In this document: positions 52,206 through 62,100 of the stretch, piece by piece | How positions within the stretch are numbered: the first letter of the stretch is position 1 | Layout of the letters: the number at the start of each line of letters is the position of its first letter | Origin: Dyadobacter luteus | GTDB lineage: Bacteria; Bacteroidota; Bacteroidia; Cytophagales; Spirosomataceae | Assembly: GCF_003383615.1 (NCBI RefSeq) | Contig: NZ_QNUL01000027.1 | Span: forward strand, 25,361 to 89,360 | Reading direction: 5' to 3' | Length of the DNA stretch: 64,000 bases | Translations under genes and position numbers: made by a program | Notes under the pieces: model-generated | What the model was told of the DNA's origin: nothing | What the model saw: only the letters and a program-made list of their open reading frames with translations | Database searches by the model: none

Positions 52206-53261
52206 ATGCGTAAAATGGGGTGTATGAAACGATGTGATATTAAATTATACCGGGGGTATGCAAATAAAAAAGAACTGGTTGTTTATGGACATGTTGTAAA
52301 AAAGTATCCTTCCGGAGATCATAAATATACACGAAAAGGCTTTCGCTATGCAAGAACAATCATTCAGCTGTTTTCAATAAAAACTATTCCAAATGTAAGC
52401 GTTGTACTGCACGCAGGCTCGGTAACGGCTGAAACTGTCACCGAAGAGGATGGTTATTTCAGATTTCAGGTTCCGCTTCCTGAAGAACTTGACGGGGGAT
52501 GGCATCAATATTCTGTTTCTGTTGACGTCAACGTGGATGGTAAACACTACGAGGCGACGAGTGACGAAGAATTTTTTATACCGTATCAAAGCTCTTACGG
52601 CATTATATCCGACATAGACGATACTTTCTTAATATCACACAGTAGAAGGTCATTCAGAAAGCTTTTTGTACTGCTTGCAAGAAACGTACAGGCCCGAAAG
52701 CCCTTCGATGATGTAGTGAGGCATTACCAGCTACTGTCCTATGCAAGTAGAGTGCATCCGCATAAAGAAAATAATATCTTCTTTTATGTTTCAAGCAGTG
52801 AGTGGAACCTTTATGACATGATTGTAAGATTTGCGGAACTTAATGGTTTGCCCAAAGCGATATTAAAGTTAAAGAAAATAAAATCAGGCCTGGACGATTT
52901 CGTCATGACCGGAGCAGGATCTCACGACCATAAACTGCGCAAAATTCAGAATATTGTAGGTTTTTACCCCGAACTGCAATTTATTTTGCTCGGTGACGAT
53001 TCACAGAAAGACCCTGAAATTTATGATAAAATATGTAATCAATTTCCTCAAAATATCAGAGCCGTATACATCCGGCAAACAAGAACAAGAAGTAAGCCAG
53101 AAACCTCACAACATATTAAAAATATAGCCAGCCATGGGATCGACACCTGTTATTTCGCCCATAGCAATAAGGCAATTATACATTCACTCGACACAGGAAT
53201 CGTTTTTCAAGCACCCATAGATACACTCTCGCCTGATCAGGCAGACTCTAAACAACCTTAA
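52206..53261 (+). CDS. App1 family phosphatidate phosphatase (DUF2183)
   Basis: HAD-like phosphatase of 351 residues, similar to the catalytic domain of yeast App1, a Mg2+-dependent phosphatidate phosphatase. Seen: an N-terminal beta-sandwich (about 15-125: VVYGHVVKKYP, PNVSVVLHAGSVTAETVTEEDGYF), then SDIDDTFL with the DxDxT motif at D136-T140, FYVSSSEWNLYDMIVRFAELNGLPKA (motif II Ser), HKLRKIQNIVGFYPELQFILLGDDSQKDPEIY (motif III Lys and GDDSQxD motif IV). No signal. ATGs at 52206, 52215 and 52224 are all possible starts. Tightly followed by the PLP-enzyme gene (8-base gap). Confidence 0.85.
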   Translation: MRKMGCMKRCDIKLYRGYANKKELVVYGHVVKKYPSGDHKYTRKGFRYARTIIQLFSIKTIPNVSVVLHAGSVTAETVTEEDGYFRFQVPLPEELDGGWHQYSVSVDVNVDGKHYEATSDEEFFIPYQSSYGIISDIDDTFLISHSRRSFRKLFVLLARNVQARKPFDDVVRHYQLLSYASRVHPHKENNIFFYVSSSEWNLYDMIVRFAELNGLPKAILKLKKIKSGLDDFVMTGAGSHDHKLRKIQNIVGFYPELQFILLGDDSQKDPEIYDKICNQFPQNIRAVYIRQTRTRSKPETSQHIKNIASHGIDTCYFAHSNKAIIHSLDTGIVFQAPIDTLSPDQADSKQP

Positions 53262-53269
53262 CTTATTCC

Positions 53270-54430
53270 ATGGAAATATCTCATATACTGAATGAACTGG
53301 GCGAAGACCGAAGCCTTTATTTTAATGCCGTAGCTCCGCCCATCGTGCAATCCAGTAATTTTGTTTTCGATTCATTTGACGAAATACGAAAAGCATTTGA
53401 AGACGAAAATTCAACTTACCTCTATTCCCGTGGGAAAAACCCGACCATTGAAATACTGAGAAAAAAGCTGGCTGCGCTGGATGGAGCCGAAGATGCGCTG
53501 GTTTTCAACAGCGGCGCTTCCGCTATTTTCTGCTCGGTAATGGCTAATATCAAAACCGGCGATCATATCATCTCCGTGGAAAGACCTTACAGCTGGGCTT
53601 CCCGGATGTTTGATAATCTCCTTCCCCGCTTCGGTGTAACCACAACTTATATTAACGGAACAGACATCAGCAATTTTGAAGCAGCCATCCGTCCCGAAAC
53701 GCGGATTATCTACCTTGAATCACCGAACTCGCTTACTTTCGAACTTCAGGACCTGGAAGCCGTGGCCAAACTGGCAAAACTTCACAATATTATTACCATA
53801 TTAGACAATAGCTATTGTACCCCACTTTACCAACAGCCACTAGCATTGGGTATTGACCTGAGCCTTCAGTCGGCAACCAAATATCTGGGTGGGCATAGCG
53901 ATACCGTTGCCGGTGTATTGACCGGAAAAGAAGATATGCTTCAGAGAATTTTCTTTGAACAGCTACTCAATAACGGTTCGGGTATTTCTCCATTTAATGC
54001 ATGGCTCATCCTGCGGGGGTTACGTACTTTGCCTATGCGACTGGCACATATCACGCAAACAACCAACAAAGTAATCGGTTTCCTGAAAGCCCATCCAAAG
54101 ATCGACAAGGTTCTCTTTCCATTCAGCGATGATTTTCCTCAATTGGAACTGGCAAAGAAACAAATGACGGGAGCATGCGGACTCTTTACTATTGTCCTGA
54201 AATCGGACTCCTATTCACAAATCGAAAAATTCACGTATGCATTGAAACATTTCCTTGTAGCTGTATCCTGGGGTGGCCACGAATCGCTTATTTTACCACA
54301 GGCCGCCGGAATAGGCCCCGAAAATTTTGATCCTGCAAATGAAAGACATCGTATGGCGCGAATGTACGTAGGATTTGAAGATGCTGATTTCCTGATTGCC
54401 GACCTTGAACAGGCGCTCGAAGTGCTATAA
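53270..54430 (+). CDS. Cystathionine gamma-synthase/lyase family PLP enzyme
   Basis: Member of the Cys/Met-metabolism PLP family, 386 residues. Seen: NSTYLYSRGKNPTIEILRKKLAALDGAEDALVFNSGASAIFCSVMANIKTGDHI, DNSYCTPLYQQPL with the pyridine-nitrogen Asp179, and SATKYLGGHSD with Schiff-base Lys204. C-terminal SWGGHESLILPQA is the usual substrate-binding Ser-x-Gly-Gly-xES. Substrate cannot be set: gamma-synthase, gamma-lyase or O-acylhomoserine sulfhydrylase are all possible. MetX in this window makes O-acetylhomoserine, which could be its substrate, but the genes are 42 kb apart. Confidence 0.85.
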   Translation: MEISHILNELGEDRSLYFNAVAPPIVQSSNFVFDSFDEIRKAFEDENSTYLYSRGKNPTIEILRKKLAALDGAEDALVFNSGASAIFCSVMANIKTGDHIISVERPYSWASRMFDNLLPRFGVTTTYINGTDISNFEAAIRPETRIIYLESPNSLTFELQDLEAVAKLAKLHNIITILDNSYCTPLYQQPLALGIDLSLQSATKYLGGHSDTVAGVLTGKEDMLQRIFFEQLLNNGSGISPFNAWLILRGLRTLPMRLAHITQTTNKVIGFLKAHPKIDKVLFPFSDDFPQLELAKKQMTGACGLFTIVLKSDSYSQIEKFTYALKHFLVAVSWGGHESLILPQAAGIGPENFDPANERHRMARMYVGFEDADFLIADLEQALEVL

Positions 54431-54462
54431 CCAACTTATTTGTCAACCCGATTTACCACCAG

Positions 54463-55149
54463 ATGAGAAAAATACTGATCATTGAGGACGACAAGCGCAT
54501 TGCACAAAATATCTACCGCGGTTTGGTTTCAGAACATTTCGAGGCGGAGATAGCTCAGGATGGTATCACCGGAAAGCAACTTGCGCTTGACAAAAAATTC
54601 GACCTGATATTGCTTGATGTAAATCTTCCTGGGATGCGCGGGTTTGAGGTTTGTCAGCAAATACGACTGTACAAGCCTGCTATCCCGATCATCATGCTCA
54701 CTGCATACGGGGAGATTGAAGATAAAGTAGAAGGATTGGGACGTGGCGCGGATGACTACATTGTAAAGCCATTCGATTTCAGAGAGCTGCTTGCACGCAT
54801 CCATGCCGCACTGAGACTTTCAGAAATCAGGAATCCGGAGACTGTCAACAAAACATTAAAAATGGCGGATCTCGTTATGAACCTCACTACCAAAGAAGTA
54901 GTAAGAGCAGGAAAATCCATTGAACTTACAGCAAAAGAATTTGCTTTGCTGGAATATTTCCTTGTCAATCGGGGCCGGGTTATTTCGAAAATGGATCTTG
55001 CCGAGCACGTCTGGCATCTCAATTTTGATCCCGGAACAAATGTAGTAGAAGTATATATCAACTACCTGCGGAAGAAGGTGGATAAGGATTTCAGTCCGAA
55101 ACTCATTCACACACGCCCGGGCCTTGGCTATATACTGAAAGAAGAATAG
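54463..55149 (+). CDS. OmpR family response regulator
   Basis: Two-domain regulator of 228 residues. Receiver domain with acidic pair E8-D9-D10, phosphorylation site Asp52 (LILLDVNLPGMRG), Thr in MLTAYGE and Lys105 region in DDYIVKPFDF. C-terminal winged helix with ELTAKEFALLEYFLVNRGRVISKMDLAEHVWHLNFDPGTNVVEVYINYLRKKVD. Followed 23 bases later by its kinase and then a metal-efflux operon, which it most probably controls. Confidence 0.94.
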   Translation: MRKILIIEDDKRIAQNIYRGLVSEHFEAEIAQDGITGKQLALDKKFDLILLDVNLPGMRGFEVCQQIRLYKPAIPIIMLTAYGEIEDKVEGLGRGADDYIVKPFDFRELLARIHAALRLSEIRNPETVNKTLKMADLVMNLTTKEVVRAGKSIELTAKEFALLEYFLVNRGRVISKMDLAEHVWHLNFDPGTNVVEVYINYLRKKVDKDFSPKLIHTRPGLGYILKEE

Positions 55150-55172
55150 CGGACACTCATAAACCACTCCTC

Positions 55173-56540
55173 GTGAAGATAAAAGAAAGAATCGCCATAC
55201 AGTTTACCATTCTGGTTGCTGCGCTGCTATTTGTATTCTCGGTGGTGGTTTACACCGTTTCTTCCACTTTCCGCCAGGAAGAGTTTTTCGACCGTCTGAG
55301 GAGTAAAGCCCGTACTACCTGTCGTTTGCTGGTGAAAGTACATGGTATTGACAAAGATCTGCTCAAAGTGATTGATGAGAACACGCTCACCGAAATGCTG
55401 GATGAGAAGGTTCTTATTTTCAATTCTAAAAACGATTTGGTTTATTCCAGCGTAGACGATAAGCTACTTACCTACCATGCCAATTTGCTGGAAGAAGTGC
55501 GTGAAAAGAATAGTATAGAGTTTGTGCAAGGTGAAAGCGAAGTAATCGGATTACTCTATACAGAAGGAACTGAACCTCTTGTTGTACTTGCTTCTGCCTT
55601 TGATAAATTCGGAAAGAGCAAACAGGACAACCTTATCAAAACACTCACCTGGGGACTCATAGTCGGTATTGTCATTACCGTTGGTTTGGGTTTCTATTTT
55701 GCGGGCAATTCGCTTCGACCTATCAGCCACATCAATGATCAGATTTCTCTCATAACAGCTCAGAACCTCTCCCAAAAACTTGACGAAGGAAACCGAAAAG
55801 ATGAAATCGCACAACTTGCTATCAACTTCAACACGGTACTCTATCGACTCAATCAGGCTTTTGAGCAACAAAAAAGCTTCGTTTCGCACGCTTCACATGA
55901 GCTCAGGACACCGCTTGCCGCTTTAAAATCCGAGATTCAGTTGGGACAACGTTTTTTGAAAAATGATCCTGATCTGGAAGAGGTTTTCGACAATCTGTTT
56001 TCTGATACGGAAAGGTTAATCAGCATTACAAACAACCTGCTTTTCCTTGCCCGTTCCATGGAGAATATCGAGCGGCTGAAAATGTCGCAGGTTCGCGTTG
56101 AAGATCTTGTATTCCTTGCCAAAGAAGAAATACTGACTACCTCGCCCGATTACAAAGTCAGTATTGATTATACCTCCATTCCTGAAAATGAGAGAGAAAC
56201 CGTCATTGAGGGAAATGAAGAATTACTGAAAAGGGTATTTCTGAACCTGATAGACAATGCCTGCAAATACTCAGAAAACCACGAAGCCCGGATTCTCATT
56301 GATACAAATGAAACCTATTGTGGTGTAACCGTAAAGGATGAAGGTTACGGTATCAGCGCAGACGACCTCCCTCACATCTTTAATCCATTCTACCGATCAG
56401 CGCTGACCAGCGATCTGCCGGGCTTCGGTATAGGTCTTTCGATTTGTCAGCGTATTGTAGAGCTGCACAAAGGGCATCTTTCCGTAGAAAGCGAACCTGG
56501 CAAAGGAAGCTCTTTTAAAGTACAGCTGTTCCACATCTGA
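55173..56540 (+). CDS. HAMP sensor histidine kinase
   Basis: Membrane sensor of 455 residues. It starts with GTG. Two membrane segments: about 10-31 and about 160-180, enclosing a periplasmic sensor domain of about 125 residues. HAMP (from NSLRPISHINDQISLI), the dimerisation/phosphoacceptor motif SFVSHASHELRTPL with His242, N-box LKRVFLNLIDNACKYSE, G1 DEGYGISADDLPHIFNPFYR and G2 GFGIGLSICQRIVELHKG. Resembles CusS/CzcS-type kinases. Metal sensing is suggested by the czcCBA-like genes downstream; I did not see a recognisable metal site in the sensor domain. Confidence 0.93.
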   Translation: MKIKERIAIQFTILVAALLFVFSVVVYTVSSTFRQEEFFDRLRSKARTTCRLLVKVHGIDKDLLKVIDENTLTEMLDEKVLIFNSKNDLVYSSVDDKLLTYHANLLEEVREKNSIEFVQGESEVIGLLYTEGTEPLVVLASAFDKFGKSKQDNLIKTLTWGLIVGIVITVGLGFYFAGNSLRPISHINDQISLITAQNLSQKLDEGNRKDEIAQLAINFNTVLYRLNQAFEQQKSFVSHASHELRTPLAALKSEIQLGQRFLKNDPDLEEVFDNLFSDTERLISITNNLLFLARSMENIERLKMSQVRVEDLVFLAKEEILTTSPDYKVSIDYTSIPENERETVIEGNEELLKRVFLNLIDNACKYSENHEARILIDTNETYCGVTVKDEGYGISADDLPHIFNPFYRSALTSDLPGFGIGLSICQRIVELHKGHLSVESEPGKGSSFKVQLFHI

Positions 56541-56620
56541 CTTTCTAATGTTTTTCTAAAGTTAATTTAAGGTTGCTGTAATACTGATGTCGGAATATCG
56601 CAGATTCTAAAACAGAAAAT

Positions 56621-57868
56621 ATGCGAATTCACCTCATTGGATTTTTCACCCTGTTGTACGGTACCGTGCATGCGCAGGACACACTAAGGCTTTCTATTCA
56701 TCAGGCCGACAGCCTTTTCCTCCGAAACAACCTTGAATTATTAGCGGAAAAATATCAGATTGATATTGCCAAATCCATTGAAATTCAGGACAAATTATGG
56801 GACAACCCCTCATTAAGCCTTGAGATAAGCGCCTATAATCCATCACGCGGCTTTCTGGACGTAGGACGCAACGGTCAGAAAGCAATCAGTATTCAGCAAA
56901 TGATTACCCGTGCCGGCAAGCGAAACAAGCAGGTGGCACTGGATGTAGAATCGACACGTAAAAGTGAATTTCAGTTTTATAATCTGATCAGAACATTAAA
57001 ATTTGACCTGAGACAATTGTTCTTCGAAACCTATTTTCTGGAGCAAACCATCGCAAGGCTCGATAAGCAGATCTCCACATTACGTACTACCATCACAGCC
57101 TTCGACAAGGAGTATAGCAGAAATAATATTTCACTGAAAGAGGTAGTCCGGCTGAAAGCACTCATGTTTCAGCTTACAAATGACCGCGCCGACATTCTCT
57201 TTGAATTATCCGAAAATCAGCGTGATCTCCGTACCTATCTGAATACAGAGCTTCCCATTAAAGCATTAGTCAGCGAGCAGGATATTAATCGTTATCAAAT
57301 TCGTAATTATGATACATCAACCCTGAAAGACAAAGCCATTCAAAGCAGGGCTGATCTGAAAGTAGCGCAATCCTCTTCCAAACAGGCGGAACTCAACTAT
57401 ACCCTGCAAAAAGCGCTGGCAAAGCCAAACCTCCAGCTCGGTGCCGTATATGATCAGGCGAGTAATTACACTAATAATTATTTCGGCGTTTCGGCAACAA
57501 TGGACTTACCTGTCTTCAACCGTAATCAGGGAAATATCAGGGCAGCCAAAAGTAATATCAGCTATTTTAAGACAGCAGAAAAAGCAAAGGAAATCAGTAT
57601 CAACAACGAAGTAGATGCCGCTTTACAAAAAGTAAATATTGCTGAAACAGCCTATCAGAGCGTGGAAAGCCGATTTACAGAACAGTTTGAATTACTGAAC
57701 AAAGGCATATATGACAATTTTCAAAAGCAAAATATTACCCTGCTCGAATTCATTGACTTCATCGAAACTTATAACGAGAGTATCCGTGAATTCAACCGCC
57801 TTCAGGCCGACCGGATCAAGGTATATGAGGAGCTCAATTTTGTGGTAGGCGAAGAGCTGTTCAACTAA
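56621..57868 (+). CDS. TolC family outer-membrane efflux protein (CzcC-like)
   Basis: Outer-membrane channel of the tripartite pump, 415 residues. Signal peptide MRIHLIGFFTLLYGTVHAQ. Long heptad-rich helices with the internal duplication typical of TolC proteins: NLELLAEKYQIDIAKS..., and NYTLQKALAKPNLQLGAVYDQ..., NQGNIRAAKSN. CzcC type is inferred from its neighbours. It is 80 bases after the kinase gene and leads the efflux genes. Confidence 0.9.
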   Translation: MRIHLIGFFTLLYGTVHAQDTLRLSIHQADSLFLRNNLELLAEKYQIDIAKSIEIQDKLWDNPSLSLEISAYNPSRGFLDVGRNGQKAISIQQMITRAGKRNKQVALDVESTRKSEFQFYNLIRTLKFDLRQLFFETYFLEQTIARLDKQISTLRTTITAFDKEYSRNNISLKEVVRLKALMFQLTNDRADILFELSENQRDLRTYLNTELPIKALVSEQDINRYQIRNYDTSTLKDKAIQSRADLKVAQSSSKQAELNYTLQKALAKPNLQLGAVYDQASNYTNNYFGVSATMDLPVFNRNQGNIRAAKSNISYFKTAEKAKEISINNEVDAALQKVNIAETAYQSVESRFTEQFELLNKGIYDNFQKQNITLLEFIDFIETYNESIREFNRLQADRIKVYEELNFVVGEELFN

Positions 57869-57914
57869 TATTTCACCCCGTTTTAACAAAGATATTTCTC
57901 TTAAAGACGATACA

Positions 57915-59003
57915 ATGAAAAAGTTAATTTCTGTAACCTTACTTACCTCTATCGTAATCTGGAATGTCGCCTGTAGTAAAAAGCAGGAAGCTCCGGAAGA
58001 AGCAAAGGCTTTTATGCTTTCCGATACAATGATGAGCCGCATTACACTGGATACCGTAAAAACGGAGACCGTGCGGAACGAACTTACTCTCGTGGGGAAA
58101 GTGGTTCCTGATGAAAACAAAGTAATAAAAATCTTCCCGCTGGTAGGGGGAAATGTGGAGGATGTAAGTGTAGAGCTGGGCGACAATGTGGTAAAAGGCC
58201 AAAAACTCGCTACTATCCGTTCAGGTGAAGTGGCAGATTTTGAGCGTCAGATGATACAGGCGCAATCCGACTTGCTGATTGCTCAAAAAAATCTTTCCTC
58301 AACAGAAGACCTCTACGAAAGCAAACTGGTTCCTGAAAGGGATGCAATCACCGCCCGCCAAATGGTAGATAAAGCGCAGGCTGAACTGAACCGTGTGAAG
58401 GAGATATTTTCGATTTATGGCATTGGAAAATCGACCAACTATACCATCAAATCCCCGATCAGCGGATTTATTATTAACAAGAATGTCAACCGCGGAATGC
58501 AGCTGCGTTCCGATAACTCCGAAAGTTTGTTTACAGTAGGACAAATCGCGGATGTGTGGGTATTGGCAAACGTTAACGAAAGTGATATTCCGAGAGTACA
58601 ATTGGGCATGGCAGCCGATGTAAAAACCATTTCCTTCCCTGACCAGATTTTCAAAGGGAAAGTGGACAAGATCTATAATGTACTTGATCCTGAAACCAAG
58701 ACGATGAAAATCAGGATTCAGCTGCAAAATGTCGGTTTCAAACTAAAACCTGAAATGCATGCAACGGTATATCTGAACTTTGAAGAAAGTAATCAAATGC
58801 AGGCAATTCCGTCGCAGGCTGTCATTTTTGACCGCAGTAAAAATTGGGTAATGGTATTTCATGGTCGTTCCAAAATTGAAACTAGGGCTGTGGAAGTATA
58901 TCGCTCACTGGCCAACAGGACTTACATCAGCAGCGGTTTAAAGGATGGCGATGTGATCATTTCCAAAAATCAGTTGCTGGTGTACGACGCGCTGAATGAC
59001 TAA
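57915..59003 (+). CDS. RND efflux periplasmic adaptor (CzcB-like lipoprotein)
   Basis: Membrane fusion protein of 362 residues. Lipobox NVAC gives Cys20, so it is anchored to the membrane. Seen: barrel-sandwich half-motifs VGKVVPDENKVIKIFPLVGGNVEDVSVELGDNVVKGQKL, a helical hairpin (about 95-160), YTIKSPISGFIINKNVNRGMQLRSDN, a beta-barrel domain with IADVWVLANVNESDIPRVQLGM, and a C-terminal domain. No His-rich metal-binding insertion is visible near the N-terminus, unlike some CzcB proteins. Confidence 0.92.
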   Translation: MKKLISVTLLTSIVIWNVACSKKQEAPEEAKAFMLSDTMMSRITLDTVKTETVRNELTLVGKVVPDENKVIKIFPLVGGNVEDVSVELGDNVVKGQKLATIRSGEVADFERQMIQAQSDLLIAQKNLSSTEDLYESKLVPERDAITARQMVDKAQAELNRVKEIFSIYGIGKSTNYTIKSPISGFIINKNVNRGMQLRSDNSESLFTVGQIADVWVLANVNESDIPRVQLGMAADVKTISFPDQIFKGKVDKIYNVLDPETKTMKIRIQLQNVGFKLKPEMHATVYLNFEESNQMQAIPSQAVIFDRSKNWVMVFHGRSKIETRAVEVYRSLANRTYISSGLKDGDVIISKNQLLVYDALND

Positions 59004-59147
59004 TAAGTGAATTCTGAATGAGAGAATGAGTGACCACACCAACGCGCAAAATCACTAGTATCGAAATTTTCGGTATTCTATCATTCTCTGATTCAATCAT
59101 TCTATCATTCGCCCTTTTACTCATTCACTCATTCTATCATTATTTCG
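59004..59147. repeat. TCATTCTATCATT word repeats inside the efflux operon
   Basis: GAATGAGAGAATGAGTGA (59016-59033) on the left; on the right several copies of TTCTATCATT and TCATTCACTCATTC (59078-59145). TCACTCATTCTaTCAT (59125-59140) is the reverse complement of the left arm with one mismatch. The stem would lie in the czcB-czcA intergenic RNA. Confidence 0.7.
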
Positions 59148-62100
59148 ATGAATAAATTCATTCGGGGAATTGTAGGTTTCTCTCTTAAGAACCGTTTCTT
59201 CATTTTTTTCATGACAGGCCTGCTCATCGTTGCAGGAATTGCCAGCTACCGCGATACACCTCTGGAAGCATTTCCGGACGTTACCAATACACAGATCATC
59301 ATTGTAACGCAATGGAATGGCCGGAGTGCTGAGGAAATAGAGCGTTTTGTGACGGTACCTATAGAGGTTGCCATGAACTCAGTGCAGCAGAAAACCAATG
59401 TCCGGAGCACGACCATGTTCGGGCTTAGTATTATCAAGATCATTTTTGACGACAATGTAGAAGACTTTTTCGCGCGGCAGCAGGTCAACAACCAGCTAAG
59501 AAATATTTCCTTGCCCGAGGGAGTCGAACCCGACGTGCAACCTCCTTACGGTCCCACGGGTGAGATTTTCAGATATACACTAAAGAGCAAAGATCGGGAT
59601 AGCAGGGAATTGCTCACACTACAAAGCTGGGTAATTGACCGCCAGCTGAGAAGTATTCCCGGCGTTGCTGATGTGGTGGCATTCGGAGGGCGCGAGAAGA
59701 TTTATGAAGTGCAGGTAAATCCTACCAATCTGGTTAAATACAATATTACACCACTGGAAGTGTATCAGGCGGTAACGAAGAGTAACATTAACGTGGGCGG
59801 TGATGTGATTGAAAAAAACGGGCAGGCCTACGTTGTTCGCGGTATAGGGCTGTTGACTTCCATTCCCGATATCGAAAACATTATCGTGGAATATGTGAAT
59901 GAAAACCCAATTCTGGTGCGCGATGTGGCAGTAGTGAAAGAATCAGATATGCCACGTGTTGGTCAGGTAGGATTGGACGAAAACGACGACGTGGTGGAAG
60001 GAATTGTCGTGCAGCGTAAAGGCGAAAACCCAAGTGCAGTTCTGGCTTTGATCAAAGATAAGGTCGAAGAGCTGAACACTAAAATTTTACCGCCGGATGT
60101 AAAAATGGTAACGTTTTATGACCGCGATAATCTGATTGAATTCTGCGCACATACGGTAAAACACAACCTGATCGAAGGGATCGTACTTGTAACGGTAATT
60201 GTATTCCTTTTCATGGCCGACTGGCGCACAACCATCATCGTATCCATCATCATTCCGTTAGCGCTGCTTTTTGCCTTTATGTGTCTTAAAATGAAAGGCA
60301 TGTCGGCCAACCTGCTTTCGATGGGGGCGATCGACTTCGGGATCATCATTGACGGTGCCGTGGTAATGGTGGAAGGGATTTTTGTGGCGCTGGATCATCT
60401 CGCACACAAGAATGGCATGCAGCGTTTCAACAGACTTTCCAAACTGGGATTGATCAAAAAAACGGGTGGAGAACTCGGTAAAGCTATATTCTTCTCGAAG
60501 CTGATCATTATTACCGCACTTATACCCATCTTCAGTTTCCAGAAAGTGGAAGGCAAGATGTTTACACCATTGGCCTATACACTTGGGTTTGCATTACTTG
60601 GTGCATTGCTTTACACCCTCACACTTGTGCCGGTGCTTTGCTCTTATCTGCTGAATAAAAACGTGCGTGAAAAAAGTAACCCTATCGTCCGTTTCTTCGA
60701 CAATGCTGTAACCAAAGGTTTTGAGTGGTGTTACGGACATAAAAAAGTGAGTGTGCTTTTTGCTTCTGTATTTATGGGTCTAAGCCTCTTCTCCTCTACC
60801 CTGTTGGGAACGGAGTTCCTTCCGACATTGAATGAAGGTGCGCTTTGGGTAGAAGCCAAAATGCCTATGAGCAGCTCGCTAAACGAGACCATTAAAATGG
60901 TAACAGTACTTCGTGCCAAACTCAACGAATTCCCTGAGGTGAATGGCGTGTTATCGCAAACGGGCCGCTCCAATGACGGAACGGATCCTTCAGGATTTTA
61001 CTATGTACAGATGCAGGTAAACCTGAAACCAAAAGAGGAATGGACACGGAAAATTACCCAGGATGAACTGATTGAAGAAATGGATACGAAGTTGAAGGAA
61101 TTCCAAGGTATTAACTACAATTATTCCCAGCCCATTATTGACAACGTAGCAGAGGCTGTAGCGGGTATGAACGCCAGCAATGCTGTCAAAATATACGGAG
61201 ATGATCTGGAAACGCTGAACACCAAAGCCAATGAAGTACTGGAAGCCATTAAAGATGTTCCGGGGATTAAAGATGTTGGTATTCTCAGGAATATAGGTCA
61301 GCCTGAAGTGAGCGTGATTTTGCACGACCATAAAATGGCGCAGTATGGCGTAAGTACCGCCGACGTACAAGCGGTGATCGAAATGGCCATTGGAGGAAAG
61401 ACGGCTTCGATTCTCTATGAAGGAGAACGTAAATTCGATATCAGACTACGTTATGAAGAGCAATACAGAAAAAGCGTTGATGATATTCAGCAGCTGATGG
61501 TACCAACGATGACGGGTGGCAAAATTCCGTTGAAGGAGATTTCAACCATCAGAACCATTACCGGACCCGCATTTGTGTACCGAGATAACAACAAAAGGTT
61601 TATTGGTGTAAAATTCTCCGTGCGTGAACGGGATCTTGGAAGCACCATTGCCGATGCACAACAACGTGTAAAACCACTTCTGAAATCATTGCCCAAAGGA
61701 TATGCTGTGAACTGGTCTGGAGAATTTGAAAATCAGGTACGTGCTACGGCAAGATTGGGGCAGGTTGTTCCGATCAGCCTTATCGGGATTTTTATTCTCC
61801 TGTTTATCATGTTCAATAATGCCAAAGATGCCGGACTGGTGTTGGTAAATGTTCCTTTCGCACTGATAGGCGGGATTCTTGCCTTGCATGTAACCCATAT
61901 GAACTTCGGGATTTCGGCAGGGGTTGGCTTCATTGCGCTCTTTGGCTTATGTGTACAAAACGGAGTTATTCTGATTTCAGTCTTTAATAAAAACTTGGCC
62001 GATAGAATGTCACTCGATCAGGCCATTCGTGAAGGTGTCAAATCCAGGATCAGACCAGTCATTATGACCGCACTGATGGCTGCTATTGGCTTATTACCCG

